64,000 nucleotides of DNA from Kribbella pratensis (lineage in GTDB: Bacteria; Actinomycetota; Actinomycetes; Propionibacteriales; Kribbellaceae). The notes under the pieces are model-generated. The model searched no databases. It was not told the origin of the DNA and saw only the letters and a list, made by a program, of their open reading frames with translations. The position numbers were made by a program, and so were the translations under genes. The DNA lies in assembly GCF_004365355.1 (NCBI RefSeq), contig NZ_SODP01000001.1, forward strand, positions 570,191 to 634,190, in the 5' to 3' direction. Below are positions 33,403-42,595 of this stretch, piece after piece; positions within the stretch are counted from its first letter, which is position 1, and the number at the start of each line of letters is the position of its first letter.

Positions 33403-34250
33403 AACTTGTCACCCGGGTTCGTCCCAGTGGGGGACGGGCCCGTCGGGAGTGTGGTGGGGATACCGGTCGGGACCGGGCTCGGGCTGATCGAGATGGACGG
33501 TGAGCCCGTGCCGGTGCCCGGCGGCGGCGTCGTCGGCGTGACGGTGACGGTGGCCGTATTCGCCGGCGTGGGGATGACGGGTTCGGGCTCGAGCGGCTGC
33601 GCGTGGCGGAACAGCAGCCACGCCAGGAAGACGGCCAGCACCATGATCAGCGCCATCGTCAGCAACGCGAATGCGAGCGCCCACCGCGATGCCGGGCGCA
33701 GAGCGTTCGGCCACGGCAGCGGCCAGATCCGGAACAGACCAGGACGCCGCCGGCTCTCCCAGTAGTGACGGAACTCCGGCCCGCGCAACTTGCCGATCTG
33801 CGGGACGCGATCCATGAGTACTGCGGACAGGATCTCCTCGCCGCGACGCTCCGCGATCAACCGCTCGTCGGACGCCGCGCTGGACCCGTCGTCCTCCCGG
33901 ATCGGCCCGACCGCGACCCAGAGCGCGAGGTCGTCGTCATCGGCGTCGTTGTGGCCCAGGACGGCTTCCTCGGGCAGATCGTCGACGGCGTACACGAACC
34001 GGTCGCGGGCGGCCGCGTCGTCGGCGGAGCCCTCGGTCATCATCGCGACGACGACGTTCCGGCCGGCCTCGTCGCTGGCGGTGTAGAGGTAGCCGGCCGC
34101 GTTCGCGCCGAGCCGGCCGCGGAGCCAGAACTCGCCGACCCGCGGCGGGTCCTCCGGCTGCAACGGCAGAGCCTCCGGAATCTCCAGCGCAGGGCGCTGC
34201 TCCGGCGGGTCCGCCGGCTGCGCCTCGGTCTGGGATTCGGTCGCAGTCAT
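33399..34250 (-). CDS. uncharacterised single-helix protein with Pro/Thr-rich C-terminal tail
   Basis: 283 residues, not recognised. An acidic soluble domain of about 190 residues (FWLRGRLGANAAGYLY start) is followed by one helix (WALAFALLTMALIMVLAVFLAWLL region, about 197-218) and a 60-residue Pro/Thr/Ser-rich tail that would lie outside the cell. The soluble domain thus faces the cytoplasm. Start ATG after a GGGGG run; divergent from the MoxR operon, which it might serve. No catalytic motif seen. Confidence 0.72.
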   Translation of the reverse strand: MTATESQTEAQPADPPEQRPALEIPEALPLQPEDPPRVGEFWLRGRLGANAAGYLYTASDEAGRNVVVAMMTEGSADDAAARDRFVYAVDDLPEEAVLGHNDADDDDLALWVAVGPIREDDGSSAASDERLIAERRGEEILSAVLMDRVPQIGKLRGPEFRHYWESRRRPGLFRIWPLPWPNALRPASRWALAFALLTMALIMVLAVFLAWLLFRHAQPLEPEPVIPTPANTATVTVTPTTPPPGTGTGSPSISISPSPVPTGIPTTLPTGPSPTGTNPGDKF

Positions 34251-34470
34251 CACCCCCAATCCCACCACATCCCTGGTAGCGCTGTCGCCACGGCCGCCGC
34301 TCGGGCAGCGGCGCGGTGACAGTCGGCGCGCGCGATTTGGCTCGGCGGGGCAGGATGGGGAAGGACCCGGTGGGCCCTGCGTCCGCTGGCCCCGGCGATC
34401 TGATGGAATGACCGGTGTTGCGAAGTGGGGAATGACAAGGTCCGTCGACGCGGGCCCCGGAAGGACAGGC

Positions 34471-35505
34471 ATGACCGAGACGACGGTGCCCACGGGTGCG
34501 GTGGCCCAGCAGTCCAGGCTGATCGGCGAGGCCCTCGGTGAGGTCAAGCGGGTGATCGTCGGCCAGGAGCACATGGTCGAGACACTGATGGTGTCGCTGC
34601 TCGCGAAGGGTCACTGTCTGCTCGAGGGCGTCCCCGGTGTCGCCAAGACGCTTGCGGTTCGCACCTTCGCCAGCGTGGTCGGCGGCACGTTCGCCCGGAT
34701 CCAGTTCACCCCGGACCTGGTCCCGTCCGACATCGTCGGCACCCGGATCTACCGGCAGACCCGGGAGACGTTCGACATCGAGCTCGGCCCGACGTTCGTG
34801 AACTTCGTGCTGGCCGACGAGGTCAACCGCGCGCCGGCCAAGGTGCAGTCGGCGATGCTCGAGCTGATGGCCGAGCGGCAGGTGTCGATCGGCGGCCAGA
34901 CCTTCCCGATGCCGAAGCCGTTCATCGTCATCGCCACCCAGAACCCGATCGAGTCCGAGGGCGTCTATCCGCTGCCGGAGGCGCAGCGCGACCGCTTCCT
35001 GGTCAAGATCGACGTGCCGCACCCGCGCGGGCACGAGGAGTTCGAGATCCTCCGCCGGATGAGCGTCGACCCGCCGGAGCCGCGTCAGGTGCTCAAGCCG
35101 GAGACGATCCTCGAGCTGCAGCGGTCCGCCGAGCAGGTGTTCGTCCACAACCTCGTCGCGGAGTACGCCGTACGTCTGGTGATGGCGACCCGTACGCCGA
35201 CCGACTTCCATCTGCCCGACCTGGAGCCGATCATCGAGCTGGGCGTCAGCCCGCGCGCGACGCTCGGCCTGATCGCGGCCGGGCGCGCGCTTTCGTTGAT
35301 CCACGGCCGGGACTACCTGCTGCCGAGCGACATCCAGACCGTCGCGCTCGACGTCATGGGCCATCGTCTCGGCCTGACCTTCGACGCCGTCGCCGACAAC
35401 ATCGACCCGCGGGCCGTGATCGAGCGGATCCTGGCCACCGTCCCGCCGCCGCAGCCGGTCTGGCGCGACGGCGCCGACGGCACCGGCCGCCCGGAGTTCG
35501 TGTAG
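34471..35505 (+). CDS. MoxR family AAA+ ATPase
   Basis: 344 residues. Walker A GVPGVAKT (about 48-55), Walker B NFVLADEVNRAPAK, sensor 1 IATQNP and the EGVYPLPEAQRDRFL arginine-finger region identify MoxR. ATG five bases after GGAAGGA is preferred over an ATG 21 codons upstream. It heads a three-gene set with DUF58 and VWA proteins that overlap end to start. MoxR ATPases act with VWA partners as chaperone-like assemblies in envelope stress or metalloprotein maturation. Confidence 0.92.
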   Translation: MTETTVPTGAVAQQSRLIGEALGEVKRVIVGQEHMVETLMVSLLAKGHCLLEGVPGVAKTLAVRTFASVVGGTFARIQFTPDLVPSDIVGTRIYRQTRETFDIELGPTFVNFVLADEVNRAPAKVQSAMLELMAERQVSIGGQTFPMPKPFIVIATQNPIESEGVYPLPEAQRDRFLVKIDVPHPRGHEEFEILRRMSVDPPEPRQVLKPETILELQRSAEQVFVHNLVAEYAVRLVMATRTPTDFHLPDLEPIIELGVSPRATLGLIAAGRALSLIHGRDYLLPSDIQTVALDVMGHRLGLTFDAVADNIDPRAVIERILATVPPPQPVWRDGADGTGRPEFV

Positions 35506-36497
35506 TGCCCAACCGACGAGACCCGCGGGCTGCGATGACGATCTCGCAGCTCGCTCCCGAGCGTGCGTTGCGGCGGCTGGAGCTGACCGTCGTACGGCGG
35601 CTCGAGGGCTACCTGCACGGGGAACACCTGGGGCTCCTCCCGGGTCCGGGCACCGAGCTGGCCGAAGCGCGTGAGTATCAGGTCGGCGACGACGTACGAC
35701 GGATGGACTGGGCCGTCACCGCACGGACCACGATCCCGCACGTCCGCGACCTGATCGCGGACCGCGAGCTGGAGACGTGGGCGCTGGTCGACCTGTCCGG
35801 CTCGATGGACTTCGGCACGTCGACGCTCGAGAAGCGGGAGCTCGCGGTGGCAGCTGTCGCGACCGTCGGGTTCCTGACCCACCGGCTCGGTGACCGGTTC
35901 GGCGGGCTGATGCTGCGCGACTCGGCACTGCGACGTTGGCCGGCGCGATCCGGGCGCCTCGCGCTCTACGGTCTGCTGCGCGCGCTGCTCGCCGAGCAGT
36001 TCAGCGGCGACGAAGAGGCACACCGCAGCGATCTGGCCGCCGCGCTCGAGTCGATGGCTCGGACGCAGCGCAAACGCGGACTGCGCGTGATCGTCTCCGA
36101 CTTCCTCACCCCGCAGGACGGTGAGGTCGCGAGCCAGATCGAGCCCTCGTGGGAACGGGCGATGCGCAAGCTGACCGCTCAGCACCAGGTGCTCGCGGTC
36201 GAGATCGTCGACCCGCGCGAGCTCGAGCTGCCGAACATCGGCGTCGTCACGATCGGTGACCCGGAGACCGGCGAAGTGCGCGAGATCGACACCCGGCGGC
36301 GCAAGGTCCGGGAGGCGTTCGCGGTCGCGGCTCTCGCGCAACGGGAACGAACCAGGGCCGCCCTGCGTAGGGTAGGTGCGGGGCATCTTGTCCTGCGGAC
36401 CGACCGCGACTGGGTTGCCGACACCGTGCGGTTCGTGCTCGCGTACCGGCGAGTGGCGCCCCGCCTGCACCAACCGCCGAAGGGAGTGGCTCGCTGA
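35505..36497 (+). CDS. DUF58 domain protein
   Basis: 330 residues. The DUF58 signature EYQVGDDVRRMDWAVTARTT lies at about 52-71, followed by a VWA-like fold with VDLSGSMDFG (MIDAS-type DxSxS). GTG start overlaps the MoxR TAG (TAGTG). The family is the usual middle partner of MoxR operons and probably binds the ATPase; its biochemical function is unknown. Confidence 0.9.
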   Translation: MPNRRDPRAAMTISQLAPERALRRLELTVVRRLEGYLHGEHLGLLPGPGTELAEAREYQVGDDVRRMDWAVTARTTIPHVRDLIADRELETWALVDLSGSMDFGTSTLEKRELAVAAVATVGFLTHRLGDRFGGLMLRDSALRRWPARSGRLALYGLLRALLAEQFSGDEEAHRSDLAAALESMARTQRKRGLRVIVSDFLTPQDGEVASQIEPSWERAMRKLTAQHQVLAVEIVDPRELELPNIGVVTIGDPETGEVREIDTRRRKVREAFAVAALAQRERTRAALRRVGAGHLVLRTDRDWVADTVRFVLAYRRVAPRLHQPPKGVAR

Positions 36498-37450
36498 TGG
36501 AGTTCCTGTCTCCGGCCAGATTGTGGTTCCTGCTCCTGATCCCGCTGATCGTCGCGGGGTACATCTTTCTTCAGCACCGGCGCTCGCAGTACGCATTGCG
36601 CTTCACCAACATCGCGCTGCTGGACCGGGTCGCGCCGCGGCGGCCGCAGTGGCGGCGGCACCTCGCCGTCGGGCTGGCGCTGCTGGCCGCGATGACCTGC
36701 ATCCTGGCGTTCGCGCAGCCGAAGGACAAGGTCAAGGTGCCGCGCGAGCGGGCCACGATCGTGGTCGCGATCGACGTCTCGCTGTCGATGATGGCGACCG
36801 ACATCGAGCCGAACCGGCTGGAGGCCGCGAAGGAGTCGGCGAAGGAGTTCGTCAACAACCTGCCGACGAAGTTCAACGTGGCACTGGTCAACTTCGCCGG
36901 TACGGCGTCCATCATCGTGCCGCCGACCACGGACCGGGCGACCATCGACCGCTCGATCGACGGGCTCGAGCTGGCCGAGTCGACCGCGACCGGTGAAGGC
37001 ATCTTCACGTCGCTGCAGGCCCTCACGCAGGTCCCGCCGGATCCCGCGCACCCGAACGACCCGGCCCCGGCCCGCATCGTGATGCTGTCGGACGGCAAGC
37101 GAACGGTCGGCCGGACGGCGCAGGAAGGCGCGCAGGCGGCGAAGGCGAAGAACACCCCGGTGTACACGATCTGCTTCGGCACCGACTCCGGCTTCATCGA
37201 GATGGACGGCATCCGGCAGCGCGTACCACCGGACCGCACCGAGCTCCGCAGCATCGCCGAGACCACCGGCGGCGAGGCGTACACCGCGGAGTCCGCGGGC
37301 GAGCTCAAGGACGTCTACAAGGACATCGGTTCCTCGGTCGGGTACGACGAGGTCGACAAGGAAATCACCGCCCGGTACGCCGGCATCGCCATGCTCTTCA
37401 CGTTGGCCGCGGCAGGCGCCTGCATCGCGCTCGCAACGCGCTTCCCCTAG
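36497..37450 (+). CDS. BatA-like VWA domain membrane protein
   Basis: 317 residues. N-terminal helices at about 8-24 and 54-74, a von Willebrand A domain with the MIDAS triad AIDVSLSM (DxSxS), and a C-terminal helix (about 295-313). The VWA domain is therefore held close to the membrane. ATG overlaps the DUF58 stop by one base. BatA-type proteins work with MoxR and DUF58 partners. Confidence 0.9.
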   Translation: MEFLSPARLWFLLLIPLIVAGYIFLQHRRSQYALRFTNIALLDRVAPRRPQWRRHLAVGLALLAAMTCILAFAQPKDKVKVPRERATIVVAIDVSLSMMATDIEPNRLEAAKESAKEFVNNLPTKFNVALVNFAGTASIIVPPTTDRATIDRSIDGLELAESTATGEGIFTSLQALTQVPPDPAHPNDPAPARIVMLSDGKRTVGRTAQEGAQAAKAKNTPVYTICFGTDSGFIEMDGIRQRVPPDRTELRSIAETTGGEAYTAESAGELKDVYKDIGSSVGYDEVDKEITARYAGIAMLFTLAAAGACIALATRFP

Positions 37451-37684
37451 ATCCCCGCTCCTCGCGCCTACCCGGCTGGTCGCTGAGCGTCGAGCTGAAT
37501 CGCGACACGATGGTGATGTAGTTGACACGGCGAGGTTACTGGTGTTCGAGGGGGTGGTGGTGCAAGATGGACCAGAGTTCCGCGGGGTATCTCGTGATGC
37601 CTTTGAGGGACAGGTAACGCCAGGACTGACAGGCAAGTGGTCGAGAACGCTGGGGAAGGCGCCCCTCGAGCACAGGAGGTCCCG

Positions 37685-38182
37685 GTGGCGACGACTCGTG
37701 GCGTTCTGTACGTCCACACGGTGCCGTCAGCGTTGTGCCCTCATGTCGAGTGGGCCGCGGGCGGCATCCTTGGCGTGCCCGTGAAACTGGATTGGACACC
37801 GCAGCCGGCGGCCCAGGGCACGTACCGGGCCGAGCTGTCCTGGCAGGCCGAGGCCGGCACCGCGGCCAAGCTGGCATCCGCCCTGCGCGGCTGGCAGAAG
37901 CTGCGGTTCGAGGTCACCGAGGAGCCGAGCAACGGCGTCGAGGGCGAGCGGTACTCGTTCACGCCCGAGCTCGGGGTCTTTCACGCGACCACCGGCGTCC
38001 ACGGCGACATCATGGTGCCGGAGGAGCGGCTGAAGGCGGCCATGCTGAAGGCAGCCAGCGGCGAGGCCGACCTGACCGAGGAGGTCGAGCGTTTGCTCGG
38101 TCGCCCCTGGGACGACGAACTCGAACCCTTCCGCTACGCCGGTGACGGCGCCCCCGTGCGCTGGCTGCACCAGGTGGTCTAA
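37685..38182 (+). CDS. DUF3145 family protein
   Basis: 165 residues, a family confined to Actinomycetota and often next to fatty acid synthesis genes, as here. GTG follows AGGAGGT closely. The sequence begins TTRGVLYVHTVPSALCPHVEW and contains RYSFTPELGVFHATTG; no known active site. Convergent with the acyl-CoA carboxylase gene, with a strong hairpin between them. Confidence 0.88.
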   Translation: MATTRGVLYVHTVPSALCPHVEWAAGGILGVPVKLDWTPQPAAQGTYRAELSWQAEAGTAAKLASALRGWQKLRFEVTEEPSNGVEGERYSFTPELGVFHATTGVHGDIMVPEERLKAAMLKAASGEADLTEEVERLLGRPWDDELEPFRYAGDGAPVRWLHQVV

Positions 38183-38351
38183 GCGGTTCCTGAGAACTTC
38201 AGAAGAAAGCCGTCGACGGCGGCGCTTTTCGCGAACTTTTCGATGAGACTGAGCATCAGACGTTCTACAAGGGTGGGAGGGGCCGTGGCCGCTGGGCCAC
38301 CGGGTGTCGGGACACCCCCGGTGGTTGTGAACAACAGCGGCCGCACCACGT

Positions 38352-38383
38352 GAAGGGCACGGATCTCCGGATCCGTGCCCTTC
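38352..38383. terminator. bidirectional hairpin terminator
   Basis: 14-bp perfect stem GAAGGGCACGGATC with a UCCG tetraloop, between convergent DUF3145 and carboxylase genes. The tetraloop and stem make it very stable on either strand. Confidence 0.8.
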
Positions 38384-38393
38384 CAGCCGTTCA

Positions 38394-38441
38394 AGGCGGT
38401 CAGCCGTTGGAGGCGGTCAGCCGTTCTAAGGCGGTCAGCCG
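38394..38441. repeat. three direct copies of AGGCGGTCAGCCG
   Basis: Exact 13-base copies at 38394, 38411 and 38429 with 17- and 18-base spacing, ending two bases before the carboxylase stop codon. Confidence 0.7.
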
Positions 38442-38443
38442 AT

Positions 38444-39877
38444 TCAGAGCGGGATGTTGCCGTGGTTGCCGCGGATGGGGCCGTCGGCTTCGGCCTTCGC
38501 GATGGCTGATGCGAGGGCGGTGCGGGTGCGGGTGGGTTCGACGACCTCGTCGACGACGCCGATCTCGCGGGCCCGGTCGATGCCGCCGGCAATCTTTTCG
38601 TGTTCGGCGGCCAGTTCGGCCTCGACCTGCGGCCGGAGCTCCGGGTCGACCTCGGACAGCTTGCGGCGGTGCAACACGCGGACGGCGGCGACCGCGCCCA
38701 TCACGGCGACCTCGGCCCGGGGCCACGCGAACACGCGCGTTGCCCCCAGCGATCGCGCATTCATCGCGATATACGCCCCGCCGTACGTCTTCCGCGTCAC
38801 CAGCGTCACCCGCGGTACGACGGCCTCGGCGAAGGCGTGCAGCAGCTTCGCACCCCGTCGTACGACGCCGTCCCACTCCTGCCCGACACCCGGCAGATAA
38901 CCCGGTACGTCGACCAGCACGACCAGGGGTACGCCGAACGCGTCGCACATCCGCACGAACCGCGACGCCTTCTCCGCCGACAGCGCGTCCAGGCAACCAC
39001 CGAGGCGGAGCGGGTTGTTGGCGATCACGCCGACCGTCCGCCCGCCGAGCCGGCCGAGCGTGGTGACGATGTTCGGCGCCCAGCGCTGGTGGAGCTCGAC
39101 GACAGGATGGTCAGCAGACTCGTCGAGCACCCCTCCGACCAACGGATGGACGTCGTACGCACGCTTGGCCGACTCCGGCAGGAACCCGGACAGGTCCGTA
39201 TCCGGGATGTCGGTGGACATCGAGCCCTGGTTCGCGAGCAGATCGGTCAGCCGGCGGGCCTGCTCCAGAGCGTCCGCCTCGGAGTCGGTCGTGATGTGGA
39301 CGACCCCCGAGCGCCGGCCGTGCGGCTCGGGCCCGCCAAGCCGCAGCATGTCGACGTCCTCGCCGGTGACCGAGCGGACCACGTCCGGCCCGGTCACGAA
39401 GATCCGGCCCTCGGGACCGAGGATGACGATGTCGGTCAACGCCGGACCGTACGCCGCACCGCCGGCTGCCGGGCCGAGCACGACCGAGATCTGCGGAATC
39501 TTCCCGGATGCCTGCGTCATCGCGTAGAAGATCTTGCCGACCGCGTGCAGGCTCAGCACGCCCTCGGCCAGCCGCGCGCCGCCGGAGTGCCACAGGCCGA
39601 TGATCGGCACCTGCTCCTCGCGGGCCACCTCGTACGCCTTGACCACGACGTCGCAGCCCTCGTCACCCATCGCGCCGCCCATCACGGTGGCGTCGGAGCA
39701 GAAGGCGACGACCTTCGCCCCGGCAATCCGCCCGCGGGCCGCGATCATCCCCGACAGGTTGTCGGGGGTGATCAGCTCGAGACTGCCCGGATCGAGCAGG
39801 TTCGTCAGCCGGGCAAGCGGGTTGCGCGGGTCCAGCTCACGGGGCAGTTTGGCGGGTTTTGCCGGAGCGATGGTCAT
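38444..39877 (-). CDS. acyl-CoA carboxylase beta subunit (carboxyltransferase)
   Basis: 477 residues of the crotonase-type carboxyltransferase fold. The two oxyanion regions are visible: GGARLAEGV and GPAAGGAAYGPAL in the N-half, GAKLLHAFAEA and RKTYGGAYIAMNARS in the C-half. It transfers carboxyl from biotin to acetyl- or propionyl-CoA to make malonyl- or methylmalonyl-CoA. Last gene of the fatty acid cluster, 15 bp after fabF, so acetyl-CoA carboxylation for fatty acid synthesis is likely. No biotin-bearing subunit is encoded in the window. Confidence 0.9.
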   Translation of the reverse strand: MTIAPAKPAKLPRELDPRNPLARLTNLLDPGSLELITPDNLSGMIAARGRIAGAKVVAFCSDATVMGGAMGDEGCDVVVKAYEVAREEQVPIIGLWHSGGARLAEGVLSLHAVGKIFYAMTQASGKIPQISVVLGPAAGGAAYGPALTDIVILGPEGRIFVTGPDVVRSVTGEDVDMLRLGGPEPHGRRSGVVHITTDSEADALEQARRLTDLLANQGSMSTDIPDTDLSGFLPESAKRAYDVHPLVGGVLDESADHPVVELHQRWAPNIVTTLGRLGGRTVGVIANNPLRLGGCLDALSAEKASRFVRMCDAFGVPLVVLVDVPGYLPGVGQEWDGVVRRGAKLLHAFAEAVVPRVTLVTRKTYGGAYIAMNARSLGATRVFAWPRAEVAVMGAVAAVRVLHRRKLSEVDPELRPQVEAELAAEHEKIAGGIDRAREIGVVDEVVEPTRTRTALASAIAKAEADGPIRGNHGNIPL

Positions 39878-39892
39878 CGGACCTCCGAAGAG

Positions 39893-41128
39893 TTACAGGG
39901 ATTTGAAGGCGATGGCGGCGTTGTGGCCGCCGAAGCCGAACGAGTTGTTCAGCGCCGCGATGTCCCCGTCCGGCAGCTTGCGCTGCTCGGTTGCGACGTC
40001 AAGGTCGATCTGGTCGTCGAGCTTGTCCACGTTGATGGTCGGCGGCGAGACCCGGTTGTGGACCGCGAGAACGGTCGCGACGGACTCCACCGCACCGGCG
40101 CCGCCGAGCAGGTGACCGGTCATCGACTTCGGCGCGGTGGCGACCGCGTGGTCGGCCTCCTTGCCGAGCGCCTGCCGGATCGCGATCGACTCGGCGATGT
40201 CACCCTGGGGCGTCGATGTGGCGTGGGCGTTGATGTGGAAGATGTCCGCCGGGGTCAGGTCGCCCTCGGACAACGCCCGCTCCATCGCCCGCCGCGCACC
40301 GGAACCGGTCGGGTCGGGTTGCGCGATGTCGTGGCCGTCGGCGGAGATGCCGGCGCCGGCGAGCTCGGCGTACATCTTCGCGCCGCGCGCCTTCGCGTGC
40401 TCGTACGACTCCAGGATCAGGACGCCTGCGCCCTCGCCGAGCAGGAAGCCGTCGCGGTCCACGTCCCATGGACGCGAGGCGCGCTCCGGCTCGTCGTTGC
40501 GCTTGCTCAGCGCCTGCATCATCCCGAACGCGGCCAGCGGCAGCGCCATGATCGCGCCTTCGGCGCCACCGGCGATGACCACGTCCGCGCGGCCGAGCCG
40601 GATCTGGTCCAGCCCCAGCCAGATCGCCTCGTTGCCGGAGGCGCAGGCCGAGACCGGGGTGTGCACGCCGGCCTTGGCGCCGAACTCCAGGCTCACGTAC
40701 GCCGCGGACGAGTTCGGCATCAGCATCGGGATCGCCAGCGGTGACACGCGGCGCGGGTTCTGCTGGAGGGCGTCGTAGTTCGAGAGCGTGGTGTGCAGGC
40801 CGCCGATACCGGACGCGACCGCGACACCGAGCCGCTCCTTGTCCATCCCGGAGTCCTCCAGGCCGGAGTCGGCCCAGGCCTCACGGGCGGCGACGACGGC
40901 GAGCTGCGCCGTCCGGTCCAGGCGACGGGCCTTGACCCGCTCGATCACCTCGGTCGGGTCGACCGCGGCCGGTGCGGCGATCTGCACCGCCAGGTTCTGC
41001 ACCCACTCGTCGGTCAGCCGCCGCGCGCCGGAGCGTCCGGCCAGCAGCCCTTCCCAGGTGCTGGACACGTCACCCCCGAGCGGGGTCGTGGCTCCGAGCC
41101 CAGTGATGACGACTCGGGTCTTCGACAT
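39893..41128 (-). CDS. fabF: beta-ketoacyl-ACP synthase II
   Basis: 411 residues; condenses malonyl-ACP with acyl-ACP in fatty acid elongation. Catalytic triad intact: Cys in VSACASGNEA (about 160), His in INAHATSTPQGD, His in SMTGHLLGGAGAVE. ATG after GATGAGG; an ATG six codons upstream exists but lies inside that ribosome site. It directly contrasts with the degenerate ketosynthase at 62.4-63.5 kb, which lacks two of these residues. Confidence 0.95.
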   Translation of the reverse strand: MSKTRVVITGLGATTPLGGDVSSTWEGLLAGRSGARRLTDEWVQNLAVQIAAPAAVDPTEVIERVKARRLDRTAQLAVVAAREAWADSGLEDSGMDKERLGVAVASGIGGLHTTLSNYDALQQNPRRVSPLAIPMLMPNSSAAYVSLEFGAKAGVHTPVSACASGNEAIWLGLDQIRLGRADVVIAGGAEGAIMALPLAAFGMMQALSKRNDEPERASRPWDVDRDGFLLGEGAGVLILESYEHAKARGAKMYAELAGAGISADGHDIAQPDPTGSGARRAMERALSEGDLTPADIFHINAHATSTPQGDIAESIAIRQALGKEADHAVATAPKSMTGHLLGGAGAVESVATVLAVHNRVSPPTINVDKLDDQIDLDVATEQRKLPDGDIAALNNSFGFGGHNAAIAFKSL

Positions 41129-41260
41129 GGTTACCTCATCCTTCACAAGACAGATCTGCGGTTGGGAGCGAGGGGTGTGTGCACTGCGTTGTGCTCATCG
41201 AGCCGCGGCACGGGCCACAGCCCGATGAGCACTCCGGGCCAGCACGGGTGACGGCGTATG

Positions 41261-41509
41261 TCAGCCGTTCTGGGCGCGCTCGATGAACGCGACCGCGTCG
41301 CCGACGGTCTTCAGGTTCTTGACCTCGTCGTCGGGGATCTTCACGTCGAACTTCTCCTCGGCGGCCACCACGACCTCCACCATGGAGAGCGAGTCGACGT
41401 CGAGGTCGTCGGTGAAGGACTTGTCCAGCTGGACGTCCTCCACCGGGATGCCGGCGATCTCGTTCACGATCTCGGCGAGGTTGGAACGGATCTCTTCGGT
41501 GCTGGCCAT
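41261..41509 (-). CDS. acpP: acyl carrier protein
   Basis: 82-residue acidic ACP; Ser40 in the DSL motif (DLDVDSLSMVEVVV) takes the phosphopantetheine arm. It carries the growing chain for the neighbouring FabD, FabH and FabF enzymes. Usual length and gene position. Confidence 0.96.
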   Translation of the reverse strand: MASTEEIRSNLAEIVNEIAGIPVEDVQLDKSFTDDLDVDSLSMVEVVVAAEEKFDVKIPDDEVKNLKTVGDAVAFIERAQNG

Positions 41510-41605
41510 GTTCTCTGGTTCCCTTTCGGATTTCTTCTGGCTGCCCAGCTTCGCTGGCTGCTACAACCGGGTGCGGCCACCTGAGCCGCCCCGGACAACT
41601 ATGAA

Positions 41606-42595
41606 CTACGGCAGTCGGATGACCTGGGCGGCGTACACGAGGCCCGCGCCGAAGCCGATGATCAGGGCGAGGTCGCCGCTGCGGGCTTCGCCGGCCTCGC
41701 GCATCGCGGTGATCGCGAGCGGGATCGACGCCGCCGAGGTGTTGCCCTGGCGCTCGATGTCGCGCGCGACCTTGACGTGCTCGGGCAGCTTCAGCGCCCG
41801 ACGCATCGCGTCGGTGATCCGCATGTTCGCCTGGTGCGGGACGAAGAGGTCGAGTTGCTCGGCCTTCACGCCGGCCACGTCGAGCGCCTGCTGCGCGGTC
41901 TTCGCCATCTCGAACGACGCCCAGCGGAACACCGGGTTGCCGTCCATCGTGAGGTGCGGCCAGTTGTGGTTGCCGTGCACCTCCTGCCAGGACTCCTTCT
42001 GGCTGATGACCTTGTGCTGCGTGCCGTCCGAACCCCACACCACCGGGCCGATCCCCGGTTCGTCGGTCGGTCCAACGATCGCGGCACCGGCGCCGTCGGC
42101 GAAGATGAACGCCGTACTGCGGTCGGTCCGGTCGGTGATGTCGCTGAGCCGCTCGACACCGATCGCGAGCACGTACTTCGCGCTGCCGCCGCGGACCAGG
42201 TCATTGGCCATCGCGATGCCGTAGCAGAAGCCCGCGCAGGCGGCGGAGATGTCGAACGCCGCCGCGGTCGGGGCGCCCACCGCGACCGCGATCTGGGTCG
42301 CGATCGCCGGGGTCTGGTACAGGTGGGTGACCGTCGAGACGATCACGCAGCCGATCTCGGCCGGGTCGATGCCGGCGTCGGCCAGCGCGTCCTTGGCCGC
42401 GTTCACCGACATCATCAGCACGGTCTCGTCGTCGCTCGCCCAGCGCCGCTCCTTGATCCCGGAGCGGGTCTGGATCCACTCGTCGCTGGAGTCGATCTGC
42501 TCGAGGATCTCGGAGTTCGGCACGACGCGCCGCGGCCGGTAGGACCCGATGCCGAGGACTCCGGCGTACGTCGAACCTGTCGACGCCGTGATCAT
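41606..42595 (-). CDS. fabH: beta-ketoacyl-ACP synthase III
   Basis: 329 residues; condenses an acyl-CoA starter with malonyl-ACP. Catalytic Cys in ISAACAGFCYG (about 117), His in VPHQANMRI and Asn in ERQGNTSAAS are all present. ATG overlaps the fabD stop as ATGA. As in other actinobacteria it probably accepts branched starters as well as acetyl-CoA. Confidence 0.95.
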   Translation of the reverse strand: MITASTGSTYAGVLGIGSYRPRRVVPNSEILEQIDSSDEWIQTRSGIKERRWASDDETVLMMSVNAAKDALADAGIDPAEIGCVIVSTVTHLYQTPAIATQIAVAVGAPTAAAFDISAACAGFCYGIAMANDLVRGGSAKYVLAIGVERLSDITDRTDRSTAFIFADGAGAAIVGPTDEPGIGPVVWGSDGTQHKVISQKESWQEVHGNHNWPHLTMDGNPVFRWASFEMAKTAQQALDVAGVKAEQLDLFVPHQANMRITDAMRRALKLPEHVKVARDIERQGNTSAASIPLAITAMREAGEARSGDLALIIGFGAGLVYAAQVIRLP

